A DNA stretch of 32,107 bases from CAZFLM01 sp964519955 (GCA_964519955.1 CAZFLM010000074.1:1-32107), one strand, 5' to 3'. Numbered from the stretch's first letter, positions 17,739 through 26,248 are shown. The notes: generated from the letters alone by a model not told the origin. Numbers and translations: made by a program.

Positions 17739-19432
17739 CTGGCGGGCTCCGGGTAGGCGGTGAGGGGCAGGGCGCCCTCGTCGCTGAGGAGCGGGGCCAG
17801 GTTCGCGTCGCGCAGTGTCGCCGCGTAGTCGGCCTCGACGCCGCCAATGACGATGCGCTTGCGGACGAGGCGCACGCCGTGGCTGTAGTCCACGTACGTG
17901 GCGGCGTGGACCGTGGTGACCGGCTGGATGGGCTTCCCGTCGAGCCGGTGCCAGCCGTAGATGGCGACGCGGCCCGGGCGCTCGGCGAGGAGCTTGCTGA
18001 GCACGATGTCCTTCTTGGCCCCCGCGACGATCGGCCCGAGCGGCTTGCCCCGGCGCTGCTCCTCGACGATGGCGTTGTGCTGCACGAACGTGGTGACCGC
18101 CTCGCGCTCGTCGGTGAGAGGACGCGGTTCCAGCTTCACCTCGGCGGCCCGCGCGATCTCGTCGACCAACTTCGGCGTGGGCAGGGCGCAGCCGAGGGCG
18201 TCCGCGATGCGCTGCGCGGTGCGCGGCGTCATGGGGATGCGGCAGAAGTCGTCATCGGAGCCCACCGCGAGGTAGTCGGGCATCACGTCCAGGGCGACCT
18301 CGTGCTCCTTGCCGGCGGCGTCCTTGGCGCGATATGTGACGCGGCGCAGGCAGCGCAGGAAGTCGGGGAACTTGCCCGCGCGCAGCTCGGCCTCGACGAT
18401 GCCCTCGCGCTCGGCCTTGGGGGACTCTGCCAGGCGGCGCATCACGGTCGGGCCGGGCATTGCGCTGCGCGGGCGCGGCGGGGCGAGGGGAGCTGCGTCG
18501 TCGAGTGGGTCAATGAACTCGGTGTGCGCGCGCCTCGTGGTCAGGACGCCGTCCGCAGCCGGAGCGCCGTAGTCGAGCGCGAAGAGCAGGCCGTTCATGT
18601 CGCCGACGAGCGCGGTATGCAGGATGCGGTTCGGATAGTTGCGGTTGACGCGGACGGCGATCTGGCGGGCGGTGTCATCCCACGCGTCGAAGTCGCCGAC
18701 GAGGCGGGGGGCGAGCTTGCGGTCGCGCTCGATGCGGGCGCGCATGCGTTCGGTCGCCCGGTAGGTGCCGCCATCTGGTCCGTTCGCCAGCTTCCCGTTG
18801 TAGGTGACGGTGCGGTCGTCGTAGGCGATGACCACGAGGCGGCGGCGCTTGTCCGCGTCGAGCCACTTCAGCATCTTGTCGCCATGGCCGGCGGCGTCGG
18901 AGTAGCTGTAGTTCGCGTCGAGCAGGGCGATGCGCTCCAGCCAATCGGGCAGCGCGTCGTAGGCGTCGAGTACGCCCCACACGAACGCGCCGCCGCCGCT
19001 GTGGCAGGTGAGCGCGACGGCCGCCGCCGGCGAGACCTGCGCGCGCTCGGCCTCCAGCATCTCGCGGATGGCGGCGGCCTTGCCCGGATCGCCGCTGCGC
19101 CACGCGGGCCAGCTCTTACCGGGCGCCTGGACCACCGCGAGCGCCACGTTGCGGTTCGGGTGCAGCTTCGCGTACGCCCGCATCTGCGCCTTCGCGTGTT
19201 GGATGTCGAAGTGCCACTCGTCGGCGTTCCGCGCGCGGCGGCCGAGCGTCTCCTCGGCGGTGCTGCCGTTCGGCGTGGCGTAGACGACGAGCAGCCAGGC
19301 GCGGCCCGCATCGGGATGGGCGGGCATCACGCGGGCGATGCGCACTCCGTCCGGGAGCGTGTCGATCGTGGTCACGTCGTCGCACGGGGTGATGGGGCCG
19401 GCGAGGGCGAGGGCGGCGAGCAGCGCGGTCAT
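17735..19432 (-). CDS. Exported alpha/beta-hydrolase-like protein
   Basis: The protein is 565 residues from ATG 19432, chosen because it overlaps the upstream stop as ATGA and immediately precedes a signal-like segment (LLAALALAGPITP). Residues about 30-250 look like an alpha/beta-hydrolase core: WLLVVYATPNGS, then VALTCHSGGGAFVW, with Ser in a His-Ser-Gly-Gly-Gly nucleophile elbow, and LERIALLDANYS. The C-terminal half (about 300-565) has no recognised domain and includes PLDDAAPLAPPRP linkers and DIVLSKLLAERPGRVAIYGWH. The activity is probably esterase- or peptidase-like, but the Asp and His of a triad cannot be assigned with certainty. Confidence 0.7.
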   Translation of the reverse strand: MTALLAALALAGPITPCDDVTTIDTLPDGVRIARVMPAHPDAGRAWLLVVYATPNGSTAEETLGRRARNADEWHFDIQHAKAQMRAYAKLHPNRNVALAVVQAPGKSWPAWRSGDPGKAAAIREMLEAERAQVSPAAAVALTCHSGGGAFVWGVLDAYDALPDWLERIALLDANYSYSDAAGHGDKMLKWLDADKRRRLVVIAYDDRTVTYNGKLANGPDGGTYRATERMRARIERDRKLAPRLVGDFDAWDDTARQIAVRVNRNYPNRILHTALVGDMNGLLFALDYGAPAADGVLTTRRAHTEFIDPLDDAAPLAPPRPRSAMPGPTVMRRLAESPKAEREGIVEAELRAGKFPDFLRCLRRVTYRAKDAAGKEHEVALDVMPDYLAVGSDDDFCRIPMTPRTAQRIADALGCALPTPKLVDEIARAAEVKLEPRPLTDEREAVTTFVQHNAIVEEQRRGKPLGPIVAGAKKDIVLSKLLAERPGRVAIYGWHRLDGKPIQPVTTVHAATYVDYSHGVRLVRKRIVIGGVEADYAATLRDANLAPLLSDEGALPLTAYPEPAR

Positions 19433-19977
19433 CTTGGCACGGTCTCCCAATCCCGCCTAAGGATGGCGTAGACGTACGTGTCGGTCCAGAGCGGCTCGCC
19501 GGCCGGATCGCGCCGGAAGAACACGTTCTGCCGGAATGTGGCCTCGCGCGTCATGCCGCACTTCTCGAGCACGCGCCACGAGGCGGCGTTCTCCGGGTTG
19601 CAGTTCCCCACAACACGGTGAGCCCGCATCTCGCGGAAGGCGTAATCGACCACGGCGGCGACGGCCTCGGTGGCGTAGCCCTGGCCCTGGTAGGCTGGGT
19701 GGAAGATGTAGCCCACCTCGTGGGTGGCGAACTCCGGGGCCTCAGTTGGTCCCAGGTAGACGTGCCCGATGAGCCCGTCGCCCGGCAGGAGCGCGACCGC
19801 CAGGAACGCCTCGCCCTGTGAGCGCTCCCGGGCCAGGGCGCAGGCTTCGTCGAGCGTGACCGGACCGCCGGGCTCGTAGCGGTACGTCTCCGGCAGCGAT
19901 AGGTAGGCGTGCAGGGCGGCCCCGTCCGACTCGCGGAACCGGCGGACGCAGAGGCGGCGCGTGGTGAGCGAGATCAT
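19429..19977 (-). CDS. RimJ/RimL-type GNAT acetyltransferase
   Basis: The protein is 182 residues. It has the whole RimJ/RimL-type GNAT layout: TTRRLCVRRFRESDGAAL at the N-terminus, LIGHVYLG, EVGYIFHPAYQGQGYATEAVAAVVDYAF containing the acetyl-CoA loop QGQGYA, then NPENAASWRVLEKCGM. The family acetylates protein N-termini, amino sugars or antibiotics; the substrate here is unknown. It is joined to both neighbours by ATGA overlaps (19977-19974 and 19432-19429), which argues for a single transcript with translational coupling. Confidence 0.93.
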   Translation of the reverse strand: MISLTTRRLCVRRFRESDGAALHAYLSLPETYRYEPGGPVTLDEACALARERSQGEAFLAVALLPGDGLIGHVYLGPTEAPEFATHEVGYIFHPAYQGQGYATEAVAAVVDYAFREMRAHRVVGNCNPENAASWRVLEKCGMTREATFRQNVFFRRDPAGEPLWTDTYVYAILRRDWETVPR

Positions 19978-22463
19978 CGCTTGGCCCCGCGCGGGAAGCC
20001 GAGGTTCGCGCCCTGGTGCGTGACGAGGCCGATCTGCTCCAGGCCGCCGTGCCGCCCGTTGTACCAGAGGAGCCATCGCTTCCCGTCGAGGACCGCGAAC
20101 GGCTTGTAGCAGGCGTCGTGGTCCCAGCAGTTGGCCCCGGCGCGCACGATCGGGTTGGCGGGGTGGCGCTCCCAGTTCGTGATGCCGTCGCGCGAGCGGG
20201 CGATGCCGATCTGGGCGTGGTCGATGTCGCGGAAGCCGATGTAGAACATCACGTACCAGTCGCCCTGCTGCACCACCTGGCAGGCGGTGACGCGCTCCCG
20301 CTCCCATCGGGCATCGGGGGAGGGGGTGAAGACCGGTTCGGGGCGCTTCGTCCAGTGCAGGCCGTCGGCGCTGGTCGCGTAGCCGATCGCGTTGGGCTCG
20401 TATTGCTCGCCGCCGGAGTACCACATCCTCCACACGCGCGCCTTTGCGTCCCACAGCACGTGGGGGCACATGAGCGCGACCCCTTCCCAGTGGGCTTCAG
20501 GCGCCAGGACGGGCTGCGCACTGCGTCGGGTCCAGACGACGCCGTCCGGGCTCGTGGCGTAGCCGATTGCGGACCGCCCGTTGGCCTGGCCCGTGTACCA
20601 CATGTGGTAGCCATCCGGGCGCTTCACGACGACCGGGCGGTTGATATCCTCCTCCCACTTCGATGCGGGGTCTGGCTCAAGCACGATGTACGGCTCGCTC
20701 CAGTGCACGCCGTCCTTGCTGTCGACGATGGCGATGCTCTTCTTGGGGCGCCACGATACCCACATGCGGTAGAGGCCGCCCACGCGCAGGACCGAGACGT
20801 CAAAGCAGGTGCCGTACTGCCCGCCGAGCACGGGGTTGTGCGGCGATTTCACCCAGCCACCGGCGGTCTGCCCATCCGCGGAGACGCCCGGCGCGGGGGG
20901 CAGGGGAGCCGTGACGCGCTGCAGGCCGTCCGCGTGGGCGATCTCGCGGCCATCGGCCAGGATGCGGAGCCCCGCGCCGCGGTGGTAGCGCTCGCCCGTG
21001 CGGTCGAACAGGATGGTCAGCAGGCGGCCACGGTAGCGCACACGGTCGAGGCAGAAGTAGTCCCAAGCACCGTCGGGCACGAGCGGGTTCACCTCGACCG
21101 TGTCGTCGGCGCGCGGGCGCAGGCCGACGAGACCGGTGATCACCAGGTCGCAGAACGTGGAGTGGTTGTAGTCCTTGCCGCGGTCCTTCACGCCGCGATT
21201 CAGCAGGATGTCGCGCGCGATCCAGGCGCCGGTGTCCGCGTCGAGGTCCTCGTCGATCCAGGGCACGGTCGTCCCATCCTCGCGCTTGAGCTGCTGGGAG
21301 CGGGCGTAGATGCGGAGCAGGTCCAGGTAGGCGTCCTTGCCGATGGGCGGCTCGGATTCCGCGTTGAGCATGTTGGCGAGGCCCGTCAGCGTGATGGAGG
21401 TCGCGTAGGGCCAGCTCGGGCCGTTCCACAAGCACTCGTGGTCGGCGTGGAACATGAACCGCGGGTGGCGGCGCTCGGCGGTCGTCGGGCCGAATGGCGC
21501 GTAGAAGCCCTGCGGATCGGTGAGCTGCTTCCAGGCGTCCGCGTAGGGTTTGCCCTCGACGAGGCCCGCGTACCAGGGCGTGTAGCCGTGCAGCTCGCGC
21601 ACGTCGGCCAGGCCGGCGCCCTCGCCGCGGGGCAGGACCTTGAAGAAGCCGGCCTGCGCGTCCCAGAGCTTCTCGACGGTGAGCTTGCGGATCGCGTCGG
21701 CTTCCTTGGTGAAGCGGTCGACCAGGTCCTGCCGGCCTGCGAGCCGGGCGATGCGCGAGATGGCGACGGCCTCGGCGAACATGTAGGAGTTGATCGTCGC
21801 GCGGTAGCCGCTGCCACCGATCGAGACCTCCATCCCGTCCTGGCCATCCTCCTGCCAGAAGAGCCCGTTCGGATCACGGCGCTCCTTGCACCAGCCCTCG
21901 AAGTTGGCCACCAGGTCCGGCAGGAGGTCCGTCGCGACCGTCATGTCGCCGGTGACCAGGGCGCGCGCGTAGATGGCGTCGGCGGCCCAGAAGCTGTAGC
22001 GCCGCGGTTCGCCGCCGTGCTTGAACCAGAACTCGGAGTAGTCGTCCAGCACGCGCGGATCGGCGAGCCAGCGCCCCTCGTATAGGTGGTGCCCCGCGGC
22101 GCACGGGATGGTGTTGAGCTTGCCCGCCCACGGCACGTCCGGCAGGAACTCGGTGACCACGTAGCCGGTCGGCGTCTTGCGGATCTGCTTGCGGTAGGTC
22201 CACCAGCGGAAGTAGTAAGTTCGCTCGATGTCCTTATCGGGGCACTCGAATAGCGGCACGTTCGCGGCGAGCCAGTCGTACGCGCCGGCGTTAGGTGTGG
22301 CCTGGACGACGGTCTCGTTATCCGTGCGGTTGAACGCGTCGACGTAGGCGCGGAGCTTCTGGGTGGTGAGGGCGGCAGGCATGGGCTTCTGCGCCTCCGA
22401 GTGGATGGGGAGGAGGGCGAGTAGGAGGGCGATGGCGGCGAGTACGCGAGATGGGTGCGGCAT
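19974..22463 (-). CDS. Secreted GH63-like (alpha/alpha)6 glycosidase fused to a GH43/GH130-like propeller
   Basis: The protein is 829 residues. AGGAGG lies about 8 nt before ATG 22463 and a signal peptide follows (VLAAIALLLALLPIHSEA). Residues about 30-520 match the GH63/mannosylglycerate-hydrolase-like toroid: TYYFRWWTYRKQI, FWAADAIYARALVTGD, GSGYRATINSYMFAEAVAISRIA, HGYTPWYAGLVEG, WNGPSWPYATSITLTGLAN and DYNHSTFCDLVITGLVGL. Residues about 530-829 form a five-bladed-propeller-type module (NPVLGGQYGTCFDVSVL, YRMWVSWR, YHMWYTG, RMWYSGG, YVMFYIG and WLLWYNGR, one per blade). The linked pair suggests one polypeptide that both cleaves and binds, or cleaves twice, the same glycan outside the cytoplasm. 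It is the first gene of a four-gene ATGA-overlapping operon. Catalytic acids are not assigned. Confidence 0.88.
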   Translation of the reverse strand: MPHPSRVLAAIALLLALLPIHSEAQKPMPAALTTQKLRAYVDAFNRTDNETVVQATPNAGAYDWLAANVPLFECPDKDIERTYYFRWWTYRKQIRKTPTGYVVTEFLPDVPWAGKLNTIPCAAGHHLYEGRWLADPRVLDDYSEFWFKHGGEPRRYSFWAADAIYARALVTGDMTVATDLLPDLVANFEGWCKERRDPNGLFWQEDGQDGMEVSIGGSGYRATINSYMFAEAVAISRIARLAGRQDLVDRFTKEADAIRKLTVEKLWDAQAGFFKVLPRGEGAGLADVRELHGYTPWYAGLVEGKPYADAWKQLTDPQGFYAPFGPTTAERRHPRFMFHADHECLWNGPSWPYATSITLTGLANMLNAESEPPIGKDAYLDLLRIYARSQQLKREDGTTVPWIDEDLDADTGAWIARDILLNRGVKDRGKDYNHSTFCDLVITGLVGLRPRADDTVEVNPLVPDGAWDYFCLDRVRYRGRLLTILFDRTGERYHRGAGLRILADGREIAHADGLQRVTAPLPPAPGVSADGQTAGGWVKSPHNPVLGGQYGTCFDVSVLRVGGLYRMWVSWRPKKSIAIVDSKDGVHWSEPYIVLEPDPASKWEEDINRPVVVKRPDGYHMWYTGQANGRSAIGYATSPDGVVWTRRSAQPVLAPEAHWEGVALMCPHVLWDAKARVWRMWYSGGEQYEPNAIGYATSADGLHWTKRPEPVFTPSPDARWERERVTACQVVQQGDWYVMFYIGFRDIDHAQIGIARSRDGITNWERHPANPIVRAGANCWDHDACYKPFAVLDGKRWLLWYNGRHGGLEQIGLVTHQGANLGFPRGAKR

Positions 22464-22488
22464 GGGATCGGCCTCCTGGGTAGGTGCA

Positions 22489-22545
22489 CCGGTGGTGTGA
22501 AACCACCGGCAATATGGCCTCCGGCCGATCGTCCTTCGGACTGGG
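22489..22545 (+). repeat. Three-hairpin repeat, copy 3
   Basis: Stem 1 is CCGGTGG-tgtgaaa-CCACCGG (22489-22509), stem 2 GGCC-tcc-GGCC (22516-22526), stem 3 GTCC-ttc-GGAC (22531-22541), followed by TGGG. It lies in the leader of the minus-strand GH63-like gene. Confidence 0.85.
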
Positions 22546-22570
22546 TCGATCTCTGTGGCAAGCCAATGCA

Positions 22571-22627
22571 CCGGTGGGACAAGCCCCCCGGCATGGTGGC
22601 CTTCGGCCGGTCGTCCTTCGGACTGGG
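22571..22627 (+). repeat. Three-hairpin repeat, copy 4
   Basis: Stem 1 is CCGGTGGG-acaag-CCCCCCGG (22571-22591, one mismatch), stem 2 GGCC-ttc-GGCC, stem 3 GTCC-ttc-GGAC, then TGGG. It is in the same orientation as the copy at 22489 and 82 bp from it. Confidence 0.85.
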
Positions 22628-22645
22628 TGGCACGCGAGCAGGGCA

Positions 22646-22665
22646 GGACGCAGCAAGCAGCGTCC
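22646..22665. repeat. Short palindromic element
   Basis: GGACGC-agcaagca-GCGTCC forms a 6-bp stem and an 8-nt loop. A C-rich CCCAGCACCCAGC stretch follows at about 22700-22717. It lies in the 266-bp spacer between the GH4 stop and the GH63-like start. Confidence 0.6.
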
Positions 22666-22729
22666 CTACCGGTTGGCGCCAGGCGATGGCGCTGGCCAGC
22701 CCCCAGCACCCAGCCCCCGATACCCGCCG

Positions 22730-24286
22730 TTACGCGTTCTTCGTCATGCCCGCCTTGTCCGCGGCCTGGGCGTTCTTGCGGGCGGCTTCGGCCTCGGCCT
22801 GCATCTCGTCGACGGTCTTGGTGTGGAGGCGGGCGGCGCCCTGGGTCTCGATGAGCTTGACGCGGGTGCCGGCGGCCACGTGGGCGGCGAGGCGGGCCTG
22901 GGCGTTCGGGATCTCGGCGGCGTACTGCGGCAGCCACTCGGCCTGGGCGACGAGCATCTCGTCGGTCATCTGCCAGACCTCTTCGGGGTTGCAGACGGCG
23001 CCGACGAGCGGGTCCATCAGCATCGCCTGCTTGAGGAGCGTGACGTCGCCGCGGACCGCCGCTTCGACGGAGAGCTTCTGCACCTGGACGGTGGCGTTCA
23101 GCATGGCCGCCGGGCCGAGCGGGAGGTCACCGACCACCGGCACGTTGATCCCGTTGCGGTCGACGTAGCCAGGCACCTCGATGATGCAGCCGTCGGGCAG
23201 GTTCGGGATATGGCCGCGGTTCACGACGTTGAAGTGGCCTCGGTAGGTGCGCCCGGTCTCCAGCGCCTCGATGATGTAGGAGCCGTGCTCCTCGCTGCGC
23301 TGCGCGGCAACGAACTTCGGCGCGTCGCCCTTGAGCCAGTTCGGGAAGTCGGTCTCGAACCAGTTGCGGCCCTCCGTGCAGACGCGCAGGTAGCCGCCGG
23401 TCTCGCCGTCGATCCAACTCCCCAGGTCGATCCACTTCTCGATCTCGTCGGTGCGTTTGCGGTACCAGGGCAGGTACTCGCTCAGGTGGCCGTTGCTCTC
23501 GGTGCTGTAGTAGCCGAAGCGGCGCAGCACGTCGATGCGGACCTTCTCGGTGCGCGGATAGGTGGGGTGGGCCTCGAACAGCTCCAGCAGCTTCGGCACC
23601 ATGTCCATGCCGCGCCACTGCACCTTGACGAACCAGGTCTGGTGGTTCAGGCCGGCAGCCACCACATCCACCTGGCGCTTGCCGACGTGCTCATCGGGGC
23701 CGATGAGCCCCTCGCGGCGCGCCCAGTGCGTGATGCAATCGGCGATCTGCCAGTGCGCGCCCTGGACGCCGTGGCACAGGCCCACTGTGTTCACGCCGCC
23801 GTACTGGTTGCAGGCCCACGTGTTCATCGCCATCGGGTTGGAGTAGTTGAGGAACAGCGCGCCGGGCTTCGCGACCTCGCGGATGTCCTTGCAGAAGCCC
23901 AGCAGAGCGGCGATGGTGCGCTGGCCGTACATGATGCCGCCCGCGCAGAGCGTGTCGCCGACGCACTGGTCGACGCCGTACTTGAGCGGGATATCGATAT
24001 CGGTCTGGAACGCCTCGAGGCCGCCCTGGCGCACCATGCTGAACACGTAGTCGGCATCGGCGACGGCGGCGCGGCGGTTCGTGGTGGCGACGACCTTGGC
24101 GGGGAGCTTGTTGGCGCGGATGTCGCGGCGGGCCAACTGGGTGACCATGTCCAGGTTCTGCTTGGAGATATCGGTGAACGCGAAGGTGGTGTCGGCGAAC
24201 TCCGGTACGGTGAGAAGGTCGGCCATGAGGCGGCGGGTGAAACCGATGGACCCTGCGCCGATCATGGCGATCTTGAGGCCAGGCAT
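22730..24286 (-). CDS. GH4 family NAD+-dependent glycosidase (alpha-galactosidase / alpha-glucosidase type)
   Basis: The protein is 518 residues without a signal peptide, so cytoplasmic. The N-terminus KIAMIGAGSIGFTRRLMADLL is the Rossmann NAD-binding loop of family GH4. Further family signatures are FTDISKQNLDMV, DADYVFSMVRQGG, the metal-binding region LNYSNPMAMNTWA and CHGVQG, the LNHQTWF motif, and YYSTESNGHLSEYLPWYRK. GH4 enzymes cleave glycosidic bonds by transient oxidation at C3 with NAD+ and Mn2+. The MelA/alpha-galactosidase type is the likeliest by the NYSNPMA and CHGVQ spacing, but glucosides or glucuronides are possible. GGGGAG lies about 5 nt before ATG 24286. The C-terminal residues about 485-518 form an Ala/Lys-rich helix. 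Confidence 0.92.
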   Translation of the reverse strand: MPGLKIAMIGAGSIGFTRRLMADLLTVPEFADTTFAFTDISKQNLDMVTQLARRDIRANKLPAKVVATTNRRAAVADADYVFSMVRQGGLEAFQTDIDIPLKYGVDQCVGDTLCAGGIMYGQRTIAALLGFCKDIREVAKPGALFLNYSNPMAMNTWACNQYGGVNTVGLCHGVQGAHWQIADCITHWARREGLIGPDEHVGKRQVDVVAAGLNHQTWFVKVQWRGMDMVPKLLELFEAHPTYPRTEKVRIDVLRRFGYYSTESNGHLSEYLPWYRKRTDEIEKWIDLGSWIDGETGGYLRVCTEGRNWFETDFPNWLKGDAPKFVAAQRSEEHGSYIIEALETGRTYRGHFNVVNRGHIPNLPDGCIIEVPGYVDRNGINVPVVGDLPLGPAAMLNATVQVQKLSVEAAVRGDVTLLKQAMLMDPLVGAVCNPEEVWQMTDEMLVAQAEWLPQYAAEIPNAQARLAAHVAAGTRVKLIETQGAARLHTKTVDEMQAEAEAARKNAQAADKAGMTKNA

Positions 24287-24372
24287 GTTGTGCTCCCCGG
24301 ATGGTGGGCCGCGCGCGGCGGCGTTGGCGTAGGGTTAGGCGCGGGGGCGCGCGGTTCCTGCGGGGGCTGGCA

Positions 24373-24430
24373 CCGGGGGTACAAGACCCCCGGCATGGTG
24401 GCCTTCGGCCGGGCGTCCTGGCGGACTGGG
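24373..24430 (+). repeat. Three-hairpin repeat, copy 5
   Basis: Stem 1 is perfect: CCGGGGGT-acaag-ACCCCCGG (24373-24393). Stem 2 is GGCC-ttc-GGCC (24400-24410), stem 3 GTCC-tggc-GGAC, then TGGGG. It lies in the 421-bp divergent spacer between the GH4 gene (minus) and the threonine dehydrogenase gene (plus). Confidence 0.85.
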
Positions 24431-24457
24431 GCGGCGGGGTGGTGCGTGTTGGGGCGA

Positions 24458-24503
24458 CCCCTCTCCCGGCCTTCGGCCACCCTCTCCCGCAAGGGGCGAG
24501 GGG
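24458..24503. repeat. CCCTCTCCC-type palindromic repeat
   Basis: CCCCTCTCCC, GGCC-ttc-GGCC, CCCTCTCCCGCAAGGGGCGAGG. The second CCCTCTCCC pairs with GGGGCGAGGG across a GCAA loop with one mismatch. Its GGCC-ttc-GGCC stem is the same as stem 2 of the neighbouring three-hairpin element. The rest of the spacer (24504-24650) shows nothing I can name. Confidence 0.6.
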
Positions 24504-24655
24504 CGCGGAAGGAGCGTGTGCGTGGGGCGCCGCGGTGGTTGTGACCCGAGCGGCTGGCCTAAGGAAGAGCTTCCTGCTGGACGCAGGGCTCTGCGCGGGC
24601 TGGGGCAAGTGCCGGGTCGCGGGGGAGGGCTGCGCCAACCGGGCCGCCGAACGGC

Positions 24656-24661
24656 TATAAT
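24656..24661 (+). promoter_or_regulatory. Candidate -10 box of the threonine dehydrogenase gene
   Basis: A perfect TATAAT stands out in GC-rich DNA 46 bp before the TTG start at 24708. No good -35 box is visible at 17 bp spacing, so the site is a candidate only. Confidence 0.5.
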
Positions 24662-24707
24662 GTATGGGTGCGCCTCAAGCAGAGCGCACCGCCCCGAGAG
24701 GATTGCG

Positions 24708-25739
24708 TTGAGATCGATCATGAAGGCCGCGCCGGGCACCGGCGCTGAGCTGCGGCAGGTCCCCGAGCCCGCGGCACCCACCTCGGACCAGGTTCTGGTC
24801 AAAGTACTCGCTTCTTCCATCTGCGGCACGGACTACCACATCTACTCGTGGGACGCGTGGTCGCAGGCGCGTGTCAAGCCGCCCCGCATCATGGGCCACG
24901 AATTCGCCGGCGAGATCGTCGCGGTGGGGCCCGAGGTGAAGCGGGCGCGCGTGGGCGACTACGTCAGCGGCGAGTCGCACTGGGTGTGCGGCGTGTGCGA
25001 CCAGTGCCGCGCCGGGCAGATGCACGTCTGCCGCAACACGCAGATTCTGGGCGTCGACGTGGACGGGTGCTTCGCGGACTACGTCGTGGTGCCTGAGATG
25101 AGCACTTTTCCGAACGACGGCGTGCTGCCGCCCGAGATCGCGTGCATCCAGGACCCGCTGGGCAACGCGGTTCACGCGGCGCTGGCGGGAGATATCGTCG
25201 GCAAGTCCGTCGCGGTGCTGGGCGTCGGCCCGATCGGCATGTTCGCGGTGGCCGTGGCGAAGGCGTGCGGCGCGTCGTGGGTGTGGGCGACGGACACGCG
25301 GGCATTCCGGCTGGATCTGGCTACGGCGCTTGGCGCCGACGGCGTGATCGACGTGTCGCAGCAGAACGCGGAGGAGTACTTCGGGCGGCAGACGCACGGG
25401 CGCGGCGTGGACGTGGTGCTGGAGATGTCGGGCGCGGCGTCGGCCGTTCGGCAGGCCATGCGCATCGTGCGCCCCGGCGGCCGCGTGTCGCTGATGGGTA
25501 TTCCCGCGAAGCCGATCGAGCTGGACCTGTCCGAGATGATCTTCAAGGGCATCGACGTGAAGTGCATCGTCGGGCGGCGCATCGCGGAGACGTGGAACAC
25601 CATGAACGCGCTGCTGTCGTCCGGGCGGCTGGACGTGCGGCCGGCGGTGACGCATCAGATTGCCTTCGAGGATTTCGCCGAGGGCATGGAGATGATGGGC
25701 AACGGGACGTGCGGCAAGGTTGTATTCCGCATGGCGTAG
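24708..25739 (+). CDS. tdh: L-threonine 3-dehydrogenase (zinc-dependent MDR family)
   Basis: The enzyme oxidises L-threonine to 2-amino-3-oxobutyrate with NAD+. The TTG start at 24708 gives 343 residues, close to the 341 of E. coli Tdh, and reads MRSIMKAAPGTGAEL, the usual N-terminus; GAGAGG lies 6 nt upstream, whereas ATG 24720 is too far from it. Visible motifs are SICGTDYH (catalytic zinc Cys near residue 39), GHEFAGE, the structural-zinc four-Cys set CGVCDQCRAGQMHVC, the NAD loop GVGPIGMFAV, and ASWVWATD. The C-terminus (GNGTCGKVVFRM) fits Tdh. Other polyol dehydrogenases of the family are possible but less likely. No adjacent 2-amino-3-ketobutyrate ligase (kbl) is seen. A tandem repeat array starts 2 bp after the stop. 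Confidence 0.87.
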   Translation: MRSIMKAAPGTGAELRQVPEPAAPTSDQVLVKVLASSICGTDYHIYSWDAWSQARVKPPRIMGHEFAGEIVAVGPEVKRARVGDYVSGESHWVCGVCDQCRAGQMHVCRNTQILGVDVDGCFADYVVVPEMSTFPNDGVLPPEIACIQDPLGNAVHAALAGDIVGKSVAVLGVGPIGMFAVAVAKACGASWVWATDTRAFRLDLATALGADGVIDVSQQNAEEYFGRQTHGRGVDVVLEMSGAASAVRQAMRIVRPGGRVSLMGIPAKPIELDLSEMIFKGIDVKCIVGRRIAETWNTMNALLSSGRLDVRPAVTHQIAFEDFAEGMEMMGNGTCGKVVFRMA

Positions 25740-25740
25740 G

Positions 25741-26220
25741 GTTGTGCTTGGCGGGCAGGGACGCCCGCCCCACCACGGCGCTGTGTGCAGAGCGCGGGAG
25801 TTCGGGCGCGGGGTTGTGCCTGGCGGGCAGGGACGCCCGCCCCACCGGGGCGCGGTGCTGGGCGCGGGAGTCTGGCTGCCGGGTTGTGCTTGGCGGGCAA
25901 GGACGCCCGCCCCACCGGGGCGCTGTGTGCAGAGCGCGGGAGTTTGGGCGCGGGGTTGTGCTTGGCGGGCAGGGACGCCCGCCCCACCACGGCGCTGTGT
26001 GCAGAGCGCGGGAGTTCGGGCGCGGGGTTGTGCCTGGCGGGCAGGGACGCCCGCCCCACCGGGGCGCGGTGCTGGGCGCGGGAGTCTGGCTGCCGGGTTG
26101 TGCTTGGCGGGCAAGGACGCCCGCCCCACCGGGGCGCTGTGTGCAGAGCGCGGGAGTTTGGGCGCGGGGTTGTGCTTGGCGGGCAGGGACGCCCGCCCCA
26201 CCGGGGCGCGGTGCTGGGCG
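25741..26220 (+). repeat. Tandem repeat array with a 214-bp higher-order unit
   Basis: There are seven units starting at 25741, 25813, 25883, 25955, 26027, 26097 and 26169, with lengths 72, 70, 72, 72, 70, 72 and a partial last. Each begins GTTGTGC and carries GGCGGGC-agggac-GCCCGCC, a perfect 7-bp stem (units 3 and 6 have loop AAGGAC). The linker after it follows the order A-B-C-A-B-C-B'. Positions 25741-25954 and 25955-26168 are identical, so the last change was a duplication of a three-unit block. The array starts 2 bp after the tdh stop and ends about 30 bp before the iorA start. The linkers are not unique spacers, so it is not a CRISPR. Confidence 0.95.
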
Positions 26221-26248
26221 CTGATACCAGAGAGATGGAGAGCTGTTC

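Noticed and set aside
20016..22085. Long plus-strand open frame antisense to the GH63-like gene
   Set aside because: The composition is Val/Ala/Arg/Asp-rich with no domain, as expected opposite a GC-rich gene. The same applies to long frames antisense to the sulfatase, lipoprotein, GH4 and iorA genes.
22464..22937. N-terminal extension of the GH63-like gene through the repeat region
   Set aside because: ATG 22463 has AGGAGG and a signal peptide right after it. The upstream frame only translates two three-hairpin repeats.
24504..24707. Glycine or threonine-type riboswitch before tdh
   Set aside because: I could not find conserved aptamer features. Only a TATAAT box and a good ribosome-binding site stand out.
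25741..26220. Possible CRISPR array
   Set aside because: The linkers repeat in a fixed order and are not unique spacers, unit length varies by higher-order blocks, and no cas gene is nearby.
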